Positions 1 through 9,033 of a stretch of DNA of 64,000 nucleotides are shown piece after piece. The stretch is from Thermoplasmata archaeon (GTDB lineage Archaea > Thermoplasmatota > Thermoplasmata > Thermoplasmatales > Thermoplasmataceae): NCBI GenBank assembly GCA_021806235.1, contig JAJZXU010000016.1:1-64000 (forward strand). Reading direction: 5' to 3'. Every line of letters starts with the position of its first letter. Position 1 is the first letter of the stretch. The position numbers were made by a program, and so were the translations under genes. Below the pieces are notes generated by a model. That model was not told the origin of the DNA, did no database searches, and saw only the letters and a program-made list of their open reading frames with translations.

Positions 1-112
1 AAATTGATCGCGTACACCTATATAAATATTTTTATCATGGGAATACGTGAAATGTGGCATGTTAAAGGATTATTTGCAGAAATTATTATTTTTTATTATA
101 CTGTGGAGGTTA

Positions 113-277
113 TTAGAAAAACTCTATCATTATTGATTTTATTCCTGCATTTTTTAATGTATTTATGGGAAAATAAATCATTGGCTTATCATATACAGGC
201 AATAAATGCTTGTTTGTAACCTTTGTCAATTCCTTTAGCCTTGTTCCAGTACCACCTGCTAATATCACACCCTTCAT
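113..277 (-). pseudogene. rmlA: 5' fragment of rmlA (glucose-1-phosphate thymidylyltransferase)
   Basis: Read on the minus strand from the ATG at 277, 54 codons match the nucleotidyltransferase N-terminus. The nucleotide-binding signature [12 protein letters not shown] comes first, then [15 protein letters not shown], then a stop. A full RmlA is near 290 residues or more, so only the first fifth is left. Beyond the stop no frame continues the family, and the DNA from 1 to 112 is stop-rich. It stands head to head with rmlB, the next enzyme of the dTDP-sugar pathway, so it is the remnant of a divergent rmlA-rmlB pair. Whether a frameshift or an insertion broke it cannot be told from this end of the window. 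Confidence 0.8.
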
Positions 278-346
278 AGAAATGTATATTTTTTTTATAT
301 TTTAATTCTTGCTATATTTTTATATTTTAATAAGATATACACAATT

Positions 347-1318
347 ATGAAAAATATTCTTGTAACAGGCGGCTATGGCTTTATAGGAACAAATTTTGTT
401 AAATACTTATTAAAAAATGATGATTATAATATAACAGTATTTGATAAATTAACATATGCATCCAATATTAATAATTTAAAAAATGATAATATAAAATTCA
501 TTAAGGGTGATCTATACAATAAAAATGATATTTATAATGCATTGAAAGACATAGACACAATAGTCAACTTTGCAGCAGAATCCCATGTAGATAGGTCTAT
601 AATAAATGCTAATGATTTTATGAATTCAAATATTTATGGTGTATACAATATTTTAAATTATATAAAAGAAAACAAAAATATAGAAAAATTTGTGCATATT
701 TCAACAGATGAGGTTTATGGGAATGCAATAAATAAAAAATTTGATGAGAATTCATGCTTAAATCCAAATAATCCCTACAGTGCTACTAAAGCATCTGCAG
801 ATTTATTGATACTATCATATTATAAAACCTATGATTTAAATGTAAATATTACAAGAAGCTCCAATAATTATGGTCCTTACCAGTTTCCTGAGAAATTAAT
901 ACCCAAAACAATTATATATTCACTATTGAATAGGAAGATACCTGTATATGGTAATGGAAAAAACAAAAGGGACTGGATTTATGTGGAAGATAATGTAAAA
1001 GGTATATTAAATGTAATAAATAAGGGCAAAAAAGGAGAAATATACAATATTGGATCTGAAATAGAACTGGAAAATATAGAAATTATTAAGAAAATATTGG
1101 ATTTAATGGATAAAAACCATGATTTAATAGAATATGTAAATGACAGGCCCGGAAATGACTTAAGGTATTCTCTGGACTCCTCTAAAATAAATAAATTAGG
1201 ATTTAAGCCCGAAATGAATATAGATGAGGGATTAATGAAAACCATAAATTGGTATAAAAATAACAAGGAATGGTGGGATAATTCATTAAATGATGTAGAC
1301 CTATACAATAATTTCTAA
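347..1318 (+). CDS. rmlB: dTDP-glucose 4,6-dehydratase
   Basis: A 323-residue short-chain dehydrogenase of the extended (NDP-sugar epimerase/dehydratase) type. It converts dTDP-glucose to the 4-keto-6-deoxy sugar, second step of dTDP-rhamnose and related sugar synthesis, in the cytoplasm. The NAD-binding GGYGFIG lies at residues 8-14, AAESHVDRS at about 76-84 and TDEVYG at 120-125. The catalytic YSATK is at 144-148. Length is normal. An AT-rich TATA-like stretch ends about 15 bases before the ATG, fitting a nearly leaderless transcript. The divergent rmlA is broken, so the substrate must come from another nucleotidyltransferase if this enzyme is still used. Confidence 0.93.
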   Translation: MKNILVTGGYGFIGTNFVKYLLKNDDYNITVFDKLTYASNINNLKNDNIKFIKGDLYNKNDIYNALKDIDTIVNFAAESHVDRSIINANDFMNSNIYGVYNILNYIKENKNIEKFVHISTDEVYGNAINKKFDENSCLNPNNPYSATKASADLLILSYYKTYDLNVNITRSSNNYGPYQFPEKLIPKTIIYSLLNRKIPVYGNGKNKRDWIYVEDNVKGILNVINKGKKGEIYNIGSEIELENIEIIKKILDLMDKNHDLIEYVNDRPGNDLRYSLDSSKINKLGFKPEMNIDEGLMKTINWYKNNKEWWDNSLNDVDLYNNF

Positions 1319-1822
1319 TTAAATGGTTTTACTTTTTTGAAATCCAGTATAGCAATAAAATTCTCTTTTGCCTCTATTAAATAAAATTACAGCCCTATGG
1401 ATTCCGTCTATTATTCTTACTTTACCATTATATTCAATTCCTATTAATGTATTATATACTATTTCCTTTCCCCAATCACTAAATTCATCCTTTAAATTCT
1501 CATTATATTTCATTAATTGAGATAAGCAATTAAGCTTAAATTCCGCTTTTTCCAAGCATTCATTAACCTTGCTATTTACACAAGAAAGTTTTACTTCATT
1601 CGAATCCAATTCGCATTTTTTCCATACATATTTTTTACAGTATATACGTGTATAAACTTCATTTTTTCTCCCGCACGAAAGTTCACGTACGCAATCTTTT
1701 GTTTTTTCTTTTCCGTATGTATCTATATAATTTAAGGAGTTATCATTCGAGTTCCTTGAAATTTCCGATTTGATATAATATTTTCCAACTTCTGTGGCAT
1801 CTATTTCGTTTAAGCATTTCAT
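1319..1822 (-). CDS. Cys-rich protein with ParB/Srx-like C-terminal motif
   Basis: A 167-residue protein I cannot name. It is rich in cysteine (about nine, including a CVREL-SCGR pair and CKKYVWKKC). Near the C-terminus it has RIIDGIHRAVILFNRG, which resembles the DG-x-HR-A signature of ParB/sulfiredoxin-like folds, where this loop binds a nucleotide. No membrane segment or signal peptide. Its stop directly abuts the stop of the convergent rmlB, so the two transcripts collide here. Function is unknown; the ParB-like reading is an inference from a single motif. Confidence 0.6.
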   Translation of the reverse strand: MKCLNEIDATEVGKYYIKSEISRNSNDNSLNYIDTYGKEKTKDCVRELSCGRKNEVYTRIYCKKYVWKKCELDSNEVKLSCVNSKVNECLEKAEFKLNCLSQLMKYNENLKDEFSDWGKEIVYNTLIGIEYNGKVRIIDGIHRAVILFNRGKREFYCYTGFQKSKTI

Positions 1823-1867
1823 TAACTATTATAGATACCCACTAATTAAATATTTCAATCAAAATTG

Positions 1868-2686
1868 TTAAAACAGTTTTCTCTGAATTTTATTCATCTC
1901 ATACTCCTTTTCATTATTCTCATCTGTGCATTCAACACCATATTCACCGCATAACCTTATAATATTCCTCTCAACATTATCCCACCATTTATTATCACTT
2001 AATAGATAATTTACATTTTTCATATATCTGGATGCACCGCTATAATTATTGTACTTATCGTATATTATCCTGATATCATATTCCGATGCAAATTTTATTA
2101 TATTTTCTATATTATCGATGCCATCATTTATATTTCTTATTACCGGTCCTAAAAATAACCATGTTTTAATATTATTCTTTTTTAATTTAATCAGTGTATT
2201 CATCCTTGATTCAGGAGATGGTGCATACGGTTCAATTAAATCACTTATCTTTTTATTCAGTGTGGTTATGGTTATTCCTGCATCTATATTATCATGATGC
2301 AGTATATCCATATCCCTTAAAATCAATGGTGATTTTGTCTGTACTGTTACATAAAAGCCATTCTTATATAATATTTCTATGGCATTCCTGGTTAATTTAT
2401 ATCTTGCCTCTACAGCTATATATGGGTCTGTTATGCTTGATATTCCTACTATACCCCTTATATTTTTATTTATTTCCCTTTTCAGTAAATCTATAATATT
2501 TATCTTAACATATATGATATTTCCCCAGTTATCCGATATAGCATTATTCGAATAATCTATTGCATAGCAGTATAAACATCCATGTAAGCACCCGCTATAT
2601 GGATTGAACACATAGTTTAATTCCTTCATTCCCGATTTGCCAAGTGCGGATCTGGCATTTACCTCCCTTATAATTAAATCTCTCAT
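1868..2686 (-). CDS. SplB-like radical SAM protein
   Basis: A 272-residue radical SAM enzyme of the spore photoproduct lyase-like (COG1533 type) family. The cluster-binding CLHGCLYC places cysteines at residues 33, 37 and 40, after the family's FNPYSGC lead-in. The rest looks like a half TIM barrel (VGISSITDPY, VTVQTKSP). Its start codon overlaps the stop of the nre gene by four bases (ATGA), so the two are co-translated. The partner is a DNA repair protein, which hints at a DNA or nucleotide repair role. The true substrate of the archaeal members is not known to me. Confidence 0.85.
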   Translation of the reverse strand: MRDLIIREVNARSALGKSGMKELNYVFNPYSGCLHGCLYCYAIDYSNNAISDNWGNIIYVKINIIDLLKREINKNIRGIVGISSITDPYIAVEARYKLTRNAIEILYKNGFYVTVQTKSPLILRDMDILHHDNIDAGITITTLNKKISDLIEPYAPSPESRMNTLIKLKKNNIKTWLFLGPVIRNINDGIDNIENIIKFASEYDIRIIYDKYNNYSGASRYMKNVNYLLSDNKWWDNVERNIIRLCGEYGVECTDENNEKEYEMNKIQRKLF

Positions 2687-3915
2687 AGAAAAACATCCAG
2701 GTTGCTTTTTATATTTTTAATATTATACGATTTCCTCACCCACTCATTTATATCTGCCCTGGTAAATTTTGATACATATTTGATTACATCATCGATATTA
2801 TCAAACTTCTCTGGTTTAGCCTTAAATAATTCCCTTATGTTGTCCCTGACATACCATACACCTAGGGGTATATTGAAACCATTATAAATCTCACGCCACA
2901 GTATTGCCCTTCCCGATCTTTTCATCTCATCAAATTTCTCGGCAACACCGAGCCTTGATGAGTAGTAACACCCACCTATATCAGGATATGTTTTTCTTCC
3001 ATAATACCCCTCATAATCCAGCTCTATATGGTAATCATTGCTGAAATAATTCCATGTTGTTCCGGGAAACCATGATTCACCCCACTCAAACATCCAGTTT
3101 CCAGGTGTTAATATTCCTATAAATAAATTCTTGTTTACACTTCTTATATACACATAATATTCATCTATTGAATTATAATCCTTGATCTTATCCACAATAT
3201 TATCCGAGATGTTTTTATCTGCTGCAGTTATAGACCATCTTGTTGGAACGATTTTCCTGTTATTTTTTACACCCATTGAACCTATGCTAAGTGCCTTTGA
3301 TATGTTATTTATGCTCATTCCCTTTCTATACAGATTTATCATGGCATCATCCGCCTTTAAATCACCATCATAATATACCTTTTCTATTCTACTATCTATT
3401 TTATAATTATCATATTTTATATTTTTTATACCGGATGATGGCCCCATCGGTGTGATATTCTCATCCAGAACGATATTCTTATTGAACGATTTTTCCGTAA
3501 CCATTTCTATGTCAACGGGTTTTCCGGATAATGATGTTAACTGGATCTCCTGCAGTTTATAATCAGGATTTTTGGCATCATCAATATTTACATTGATTTT
3601 TCCCCTTAATAATGATAACCTTGCCTCTATGAAGTCATTTATGTTCATTGATAACCATTTATTCTCATCCTCCATATACGATGTATCGCCCTTAAAGGGT
3701 GGCAGTGCCGGATATACACCTATTTTAGGATAACCGTATTTACCGACAAATAATGATGGCGGTGATGATCCACTTATATTATTTCCCGGGAATGAATACA
3801 CCCTTTTAATATTGTTTGTAATATTTACAGGGCAGTAGGTTAAACCGCAGAGCATCTTTGACCCCCTGCATTTTATGCATAATTCCGGCGGTATCTTTAT
3901 TAATTTTCTGGTCAT
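2683..3915 (-). CDS. nreA: Nre-family DNA repair protein
   Basis: A 410-residue archaeal Nre protein (DUF650/DUF651). These bind PCNA and help cells survive DNA damage. Four cysteines at residues 13, 16, 23 and 28 form the N-terminal zinc site. The family block SSPPSLFVGKYGYPKIGVYP follows from about residue 50. The extreme C-terminus, NLDVFL, resembles the end of the PCNA-interacting motif that closes NreA proteins. It is the first gene of a two-gene operon with the radical SAM gene downstream (4-base overlap). NreA against NreB cannot be settled by eye. Confidence 0.85.
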   Translation of the reverse strand: MTRKLIKIPPELCIKCRGSKMLCGLTYCPVNITNNIKRVYSFPGNNISGSSPPSLFVGKYGYPKIGVYPALPPFKGDTSYMEDENKWLSMNINDFIEARLSLLRGKINVNIDDAKNPDYKLQEIQLTSLSGKPVDIEMVTEKSFNKNIVLDENITPMGPSSGIKNIKYDNYKIDSRIEKVYYDGDLKADDAMINLYRKGMSINNISKALSIGSMGVKNNRKIVPTRWSITAADKNISDNIVDKIKDYNSIDEYYVYIRSVNKNLFIGILTPGNWMFEWGESWFPGTTWNYFSNDYHIELDYEGYYGRKTYPDIGGCYYSSRLGVAEKFDEMKRSGRAILWREIYNGFNIPLGVWYVRDNIRELFKAKPEKFDNIDDVIKYVSKFTRADINEWVRKSYNIKNIKSNLDVFL

Positions 3916-4054
3916 TATATTAATAATGTATCTGGATATATAAAGTCATTGCAGTCGCCATAGTCTTGAAGGATCCGGGTTTATGGATTTATCGTCAAAG
4001 TGGTGGAGTTGAATATTAGCGTAAAACTATAGATCCTGAAAATTCGTTCTTAAT

Positions 4055-4561
4055 TCATTTTAGTCGTTGAAGTAAGAGGTTTACCAGCTTATCCTGATCA
4101 AATCCAAAATCGGATTTTTCAGGTATGTTTTCCAACTTAAACCATCTGAACTCAATTGCTTCACCCTGTGGGACAACTTCACCACTCAACTCTACTGCAT
4201 ATGTGAGACCAACGGCGTGTTGCCGTGGATCCCTAAGAAAGGGCGATTTTCCTGTTGGAAAATATTGTGCAACAAAAAGTGGTTGTTGATCTTTAATTTT
4301 AGAAACTATCTTTACTTTGTCACCGAGCGTTTCTCTTATCTGCCTACGTATTCCTTTCGGGAAATCATCCCCGTAAATGAGTCTACCTCCAACAATACAC
4401 CACTTAACACCCTGATCTGCAGTCTCCCGCTTTATCAGTCCTATAGCATCAAGAGTGTTTGTTCTCTCTTTGTCACGTTTTATTGGTAATATGTCAATCG
4501 CTGTGATGGGCATTGATTGCTGAATTTGCCTATATTCATTTTCTTCTAACCATTTTTTCAT
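4055..4561 (-). CDS. Nudix-like hydrolase, accessory
   Basis: I start this at the ATG at 4561, where ATGA overlaps the stop of the upstream gene. That gives 168 residues; a longer frame would run into the upstream gene. A Nudix-type box lies mid-protein: GGRLIYGDDFPKG-IRRQIRETLG, with GG, a basic-acidic helix and R-E-T-L-G. The usual REUxEE is eroded, so activity is uncertain. The C-terminal half (GLTYAVELSG, EFRWFKLENIP) is typical Nudix strand content. It forms a pair with a membrane protein. Base composition is less AT-rich than the flanking genes, which fits transfer. Confidence 0.7.
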   Translation of the reverse strand: MKKWLEENEYRQIQQSMPITAIDILPIKRDKERTNTLDAIGLIKRETADQGVKWCIVGGRLIYGDDFPKGIRRQIRETLGDKVKIVSKIKDQQPLFVAQYFPTGKSPFLRDPRQHAVGLTYAVELSGEVVPQGEAIEFRWFKLENIPEKSDFGFDQDKLVNLLLQRLK

Positions 4562-5097
4562 TTCAGTAACCCCGGAAAACACCATGTGATAAGTATAATA
4601 ATACCACTTACTGATATCATTCCCCTGAGTAGCCATATCCACCAAATTCGAGAAGAAAACCTCGAAAGGAAAGGTCTTTTGTAGTTCTTAAACAAGTTGG
4701 ATTTCATAATATTATCATTATTATCATACTTTTGATGAGGGTAAAAGATGCCTATTTGATCAAGATTTATTGAAATGCCATTCTTTCGTTCAAAGTTTTC
4801 TAAGAAAATAGAAGTCGCAGTCTCAAAAAAACTATGTCTTTCTAGCAACTGAATGGACGCAAATGATATAAAAATTGCCAGTAAAGATGCTATTGTTCTT
4901 CCAGCTTGACTTGTTGAAGGAGCAAGAGATATAGTAAAAAGAAAGGCCTGAGCTGTAAGAGAAAGTGCCGGAACTTGCCACGACAAGTTGTCATATGCTA
5001 AGCGTCTGTTTGCTATAATTCTATACATCTCTGAGAATAAGACTGGATCCGTAATAATTTGCTTGTCATGATCATCCCTAACTCCAGTGCTCACCAT
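4558..5097 (-). CDS. Two-segment membrane protein, SLATT-like layout
   Basis: A 179-residue protein. A soluble N-terminal helix (RIIANRRLAYDNLSWQ) is followed by a hydrophobic hairpin at about residues 40-85. A cytoplasmic stretch follows, and a final hydrophobic segment lies near 155-176. Small two-helix membrane proteins like this are common as effectors in bacterial conflict systems (SLATT and similar). That comparison is on layout only and I have not recognised the family. It is translationally coupled to the Nudix-like gene by ATGA. In the opposite direction, after about 300 bases, stands another short gene plus a membrane protein. Confidence 0.6.
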   Translation of the reverse strand: MVSTGVRDDHDKQIITDPVLFSEMYRIIANRRLAYDNLSWQVPALSLTAQAFLFTISLAPSTSQAGRTIASLLAIFISFASIQLLERHSFFETATSIFLENFERKNGISINLDQIGIFYPHQKYDNNDNIMKSNLFKNYKRPFLSRFSSRIWWIWLLRGMISVSGIIILITWCFPGLLK

Positions 5098-5407
5098 ATT
5101 TTCACCTTTACCCTATCATAAACCCTTATTGCTTTCCATTCTTTTAACATCTTCTTTCAATGTTACAATGTGAACTTATTTATATCATTTGCCATCCTTT
5201 ATATAATGATTATCTAACGTTAGAAATATAGTGTCTTTCTGCAACATGTGACTCATAATTTTTCCTGCACTATAATGTGGTATCTTCAAAAATTTCTTTT
5301 TGGCATTCAATTTTATTTATAAAATCCAACCTTGACTCAAAAAATAAGGTTAACAATCGCCAATAGAACGAGGCAAAGTTTAAATAAGCCTAATTGGATT
5401 GCTTTCC
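5098..5407. promoter_or_regulatory. Divergent intergenic region between two accessory gene pairs
   Basis: No gene seen. It must hold the promoters of the Nudix/membrane pair (leftward) and of the 5408-6795 pair (rightward). A TATA-like tttaaata lies about 25 bases before the ATG at 5408, which suits a leaderless start there. Leftward, AT-rich TATA-like stretches lie in 5170-5220. A short palindrome, ctaacgttag, sits at about 5214-5223 and could be an operator; this is only a guess. Confidence 0.4.
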
Positions 5408-5632
5408 ATGGATAACGACCGAAAATTTACGGTTTTAGTAATAGATCCCCAGAAGGGGTGGTTAAATAATCATACCGAAAAACCCTTCGAAAGGATATGG
5501 TCTTTTATTTCTGATTACGGACTTAATAACAGTACAGTAACAGGTATAACGCCCTCTTTCTGGAGGGATATCAAGTTGAGAAAGGTTGATCAACTACCCC
5601 CAGCGAACGGGGTCTACCTGGAAGTGATCTAA
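5408..5632 (+). CDS. Short protein resembling an isochorismatase N-terminus
   Basis: I choose the ATG at 5408 over a TTG nine bases upstream because of the TATA box spacing; this gives 74 residues. The opening FTVLVIDPQKGWLNN resembles the first strand and catalytic Asp loop of isochorismatase/nicotinamidase hydrolases. FISDYGLNNSTVTGI and FWRDI fit the next strand and helix. A complete enzyme needs about 180 residues and a later Cys, which are absent. So it is either a truncated relic or a small protein of its own. Its stop overlaps the next start by one base, and that tight coupling argues for a working gene. Confidence 0.5.
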   Translation: MDNDRKFTVLVIDPQKGWLNNHTEKPFERIWSFISDYGLNNSTVTGITPSFWRDIKLRKVDQLPPANGVYLEVI

Positions 5633-6795
5633 TGAATTCATGCGGGGAGTGCCACTTCATACCTGAAACATACCGGACAGTAAGTCTAATACCATTTCAG
5701 GCACCTTGCCTAGGAAATCTTAGCATTAACGATTTTACCGTGGAGGGAATTCACTCCTTAACCACAACAAGGGGTCACCACGAATCACGGCTTGTCGGGA
5801 AGACAAAATCTTCATTCCGGTTTGAAATATCGGGTGCTGTGGTTGACCTGGACACATTTGATAACAATGTTGGTATCATCACTATAACAAGAGAACATAT
5901 AATTGACGGCAACATTTCTACGGAAGAACAGATATACAGCATACTCGCTGAAAGAAAGGAAATGCACAGAAAATTTCGTGACGGATCAGACCCTGTTGTG
6001 TCTACTATAGAATCTGCAATCAAATGCAATATACCAAAACCCTACACTTTTACGCTCTATGTATTTCCAGATAAGGAATGGGTAAAACCGGAACTGCTCA
6101 TGGCAATATTTCAACCTTCCATGGTTGGGATGGATGATTCCACTGATTTTGATGAAAAAATTGAAAAGATTACCCCTATCAATGCTGAATGGCCTAAAAA
6201 TAACAATTCGGATATCAGGAACGGGGTTACAGGATTGATAAGCTGGTCCAGTGTCATTGTGATTGCAGGTAAATGGGATTATGTGAAGGATTATGTTTAT
6301 CTGGAAAAAAGGCTTCAGCATGTCTGGTTAAACCTTTACATAAACATGGATCACCTTTCTAAGATTATTCAACTGAAATCAACCATCACCTCGCAGGAAA
6401 TAAACAGAATACGTGTAGATGCGACATTTGAAGTACTGAGGGTAGATGAAATACTGGATCCATCCTTTCCGGATCGGCACCTGACTATACTTGAAAAAAT
6501 GATTGAAACCAGTAATTTTGATAAGTTGAAACAAAAAATTGACGATCAGTTAAAATTTTTTGAGATAAAGGCTATGACGCAACGGGATAAAAATAATGAG
6601 AATTTCTCCAGGACGCTTATTGGACTAACTTCATTTCTATTTATTATTGCCATAGTTACCGCATACCGCAGCCTTTTTTCGCTTATGGTTCTTGTTGTGG
6701 AACACATATATTCAAATCTCCTTGAGTTTATTGTTCTGGTGGCCATTTTTGCTGTGTTTATGGTAATAATATTTAAGAGATTTGAGAAGGAATAA
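5632..6795 (+). CDS. Membrane protein with CorA-like C-terminal half
   Basis: A 387-residue protein of unknown function. Residues 1 to about 220 are soluble and unrecognised, with an opening CGECHFIP. From about 230 to 325 runs a long, charged helical region, followed by two hydrophobic helices (about 330-355 and 358-383) and a short basic tail. This long helix plus helix pair is the layout of CorA-type ion channels, but the GMN signature after the first helix is missing. It is coupled to the small gene upstream by a TAATG overlap. It may be a membrane effector; that is inference from context and layout. Confidence 0.6.
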   Translation: MNSCGECHFIPETYRTVSLIPFQAPCLGNLSINDFTVEGIHSLTTTRGHHESRLVGKTKSSFRFEISGAVVDLDTFDNNVGIITITREHIIDGNISTEEQIYSILAERKEMHRKFRDGSDPVVSTIESAIKCNIPKPYTFTLYVFPDKEWVKPELLMAIFQPSMVGMDDSTDFDEKIEKITPINAEWPKNNNSDIRNGVTGLISWSSVIVIAGKWDYVKDYVYLEKRLQHVWLNLYINMDHLSKIIQLKSTITSQEINRIRVDATFEVLRVDEILDPSFPDRHLTILEKMIETSNFDKLKQKIDDQLKFFEIKAMTQRDKNNENFSRTLIGLTSFLFIIAIVTAYRSLFSLMVLVVEHIYSNLLEFIVLVAIFAVFMVIIFKRFEKE

Positions 6796-7274
6796 GGTAA
6801 AACCTTTTACATAGGATATATCAATCAATAACATTTCTATTTTATTTAGATCGTAATGGAATGTTACTGTATGGAATATAAATATAGAACGGCAAATAAT
6901 TATAATTATTAATGAGTATAGATATCATTAAAATACATATTAATTCTTAAAGTTTAAAAGTTTTTGAATCATATATTCACTATTATTTACTCTTCAACAA
7001 TGATAAATCATTTATAGACCCTGGAATCAGGATCAGTCAGCAATGCCATTCAATTACTACTTATTTACCATCTAATAAAGCCATTTTAATATATTATACA
7101 TATTCCTTAATAATGTTACAGTTATTATAGGGATTAACTTAAAATTTGTATAAATTACTTATAACAGGTTGTAATTCAGAAGTTAAGGATTAAATGCAAA
7201 TTTTTTGCTATGAAATAATTTTTATAAGTTTTAACCATAAATGCGGTAATAGTGTAAGAATTTAATTTTCTATA
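6796..7274. other. 479-base region without a recognisable gene
   Basis: Very AT-rich and stop-dense in all frames. I see no RNA gene, clear repeat or transposase relic. It separates the rightward membrane-protein gene from the 3' end of the leftward antitoxin-toxin operon, so it should contain both transcription ends. Confidence 0.5.
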
Positions 7275-7751
7275 TTAGAAAATTTTCTCCATTGATAGGA
7301 ATTTTTTAGGGGAACATGCACTGGTTTCTGATAATGAATAGGTATCATTAAATGCATCGATAAATGGTCTATCATTTGTTATTACGTATTTTGCCTTTGT
7401 TAGAGAAGCCATAACTGCCAGATATACGTCATTTTCATTAATACTGTATTTATTCCGGGGATCCCATGAAAAGTTCATTCTTTCTTTATTTACACTATCC
7501 ATAGGCATATTACACGTATGATTCATAATCTCATTAAGGCGATAATCCACATATGGTGCTTTTGCTCTGCTTAATTTGGGATCGGTGTGAATAATTCTTG
7601 ATGTTTCTCCATAAAAAATATCACAGGAATATGCTTTTAACCGATCACCAGCAACCACATCAAATAACTTTCTGGCAGCGCTTTTATCTATAGATCTGGG
7701 ACTGTAAACCATTTGCAGGATTACATTTGTGTCTATAATTATCTTAAGCAT
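7275..7751 (-). CDS. PIN-domain toxin (module 1)
   Basis: A 158-residue PIN ribonuclease, started at the ATG at 7751, just before the strand IIIDTNVIL; a longer frame would only read into the upstream gene. The acidic metal-binding residues are visible: D7, E49, D108 (in INENDVYLAV) and D127 (in VITNDRPF). PIN toxins cleave tRNA, rRNA or mRNA when freed from their antitoxin. The start lies eight bases inside the end of the upstream SocA/Panacea-like gene, as in a type II toxin-antitoxin operon with antitoxin first. All acidic residues are present, so it is probably active. Confidence 0.82.
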   Translation of the reverse strand: MLKIIIDTNVILQMVYSPRSIDKSAARKLFDVVAGDRLKAYSCDIFYGETSRIIHTDPKLSRAKAPYVDYRLNEIMNHTCNMPMDSVNKERMNFSWDPRNKYSINENDVYLAVMASLTKAKYVITNDRPFIDAFNDTYSLSETSACSPKKFLSMEKIF

Positions 7752-8271
7752 TTTGTTCACGGTATTTTCTGACAGCCATAACAAAATATTCATCTGATAA
7801 ATTATTTTCATTCCAGAATTTATCAAAGTAATCATCTACGGGTCCCCTTAGCATAGCTGATTTTTTTGTGAATTTGGGGTAATGATCATAAACATAATTA
7901 AGTATATCATCTGTTTTTACTCTATTAAATTGCTCCTTTACCTGTATTATTACAGTTCTTGCATTTTGATCCATGCTGTTCCACATATTCTGTGAAAATT
8001 TGAAACCTGCCGGTGTCAGGGTTATGCCATCTGTATCTGATATAAGTCCTTTATCTACGCCTTCTTCTAAATCTCTGGAAAGCTCCACTGAAAATGGCCC
8101 ATAATAAAGTGGCACAAAACTATATAAATTATTATATGCATTAAATGGGAATCTCCTCTGCAAAATAAAGACTTCCTTCTGCATGTGTATTTTTGTTGGT
8201 ATACCTTCGTTGTCCTTCATAGTTTTCCCACGTGCATAAAGCAATGCATATAATATTGGGTTCTCAGACAT
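7744..8271 (-). CDS. SocA/Panacea-like antitoxin (module 1)
   Basis: Started at the ATG at 8271 (175 residues); six upstream codons in frame overlap the likely promoter. Near residues 55-80 is FVPLYYGPFSVELSRDLEEG, close to the YGP-[YF]-S-x-EL signature of the SocA/DUF4065 (Panacea) fold, followed by a wing-like segment and a helical C-terminal part. Panacea proteins act as antitoxins for many unrelated toxins. Here the partner is a PIN nuclease, overlapped by eight bases. The protein should also repress the operon, as most type II antitoxins do. Confidence 0.7.
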   Translation of the reverse strand: MSENPILYALLYARGKTMKDNEGIPTKIHMQKEVFILQRRFPFNAYNNLYSFVPLYYGPFSVELSRDLEEGVDKGLISDTDGITLTPAGFKFSQNMWNSMDQNARTVIIQVKEQFNRVKTDDILNYVYDHYPKFTKKSAMLRGPVDDYFDKFWNENNLSDEYFVMAVRKYREQNA

Positions 8272-9033
8272 AATTGTGGAATATATCAAAACTATTTTAA
8301 TTTTGGTATTTTTATTATTGCGGATAATGTCCTGGAATTATTTCCTATATAGTTTATCTAAATTTATTATTGCCAATGTTCTAAATTTGATGCTAAAATG
8401 AAATAATCTTTCCAGTTAAACGTTTGTATCTTGACTTCTCCACTTTAGTAGTAAATATATTGATTGAAATCCCTGAAGAAATGCTTTGAAATGGGATTAC
8501 TATGATGCTGGAATGGAAATTTTATAAAGAGAATTTTCCTCACGGATTTCATGATAAATTTGACACAGTTTTTCAGGTCAGGTGATCATAAGGAGAAGCC
8601 ACAGAAATTAGAGGAAAAAGAGGGTAAAAAAAATATATTCCCCGGAAAAATGATGATAAATTTGGCATCCATTTTGAGGAAAACAGGAAAAAGAGCATAG
8701 TAAATATAAAACTAATCAAAAAGGATCTGATTCCGTGTGCAAAAACCGTTGTATACCAGGGATCTGGCTTCAGATTCCGCATGATAAGTAACATTACACC
8801 TTAGATAATAGACCTATCTGGTGATTTCATCATTAAGTCTGAGGATAAAACACTGGAATTGAGGTGGTAATAATGTAAAAGGTCATCTGGCAAATAGCAG
8901 TATGGTAGGTTCGTTTGGCGAAGTCAAGTTAAAAATAATAACTTGGCATAACTTTGATAAAAAAAATAAGTAAGCATAGCAATGAATTCTAAAATAAATA
9001 AACTTAAAATAATTTTTATCATAGATTTGATAC
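8272..9033. other. 760-base region without a convincing gene, possible transposase debris
   Basis: No intact gene. On the plus strand short open stretches at about 8500-8580 and 8690-8790 read like worn coding sequence but I cannot name a family. A 73-codon leftward frame at 8573-8794 is hydrophobic and has no start signal; I take it as chance. Two similar short motifs with the core gataaatttg occur at about 8552 and 8653. The left end holds the promoter of antitoxin module 1. Confidence 0.4.

Noticed and set aside
979-1308. Long antisense frames inside rmlB, arcS, mtaD, recJ and other genes
   Set aside because: Shadows of well-supported genes on the other strand.
8573-8794. Hydrophobic 73-codon leftward frame
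   Set aside because: No promoter or ribosome-binding site and AT-rich DNA gives such frames readily.
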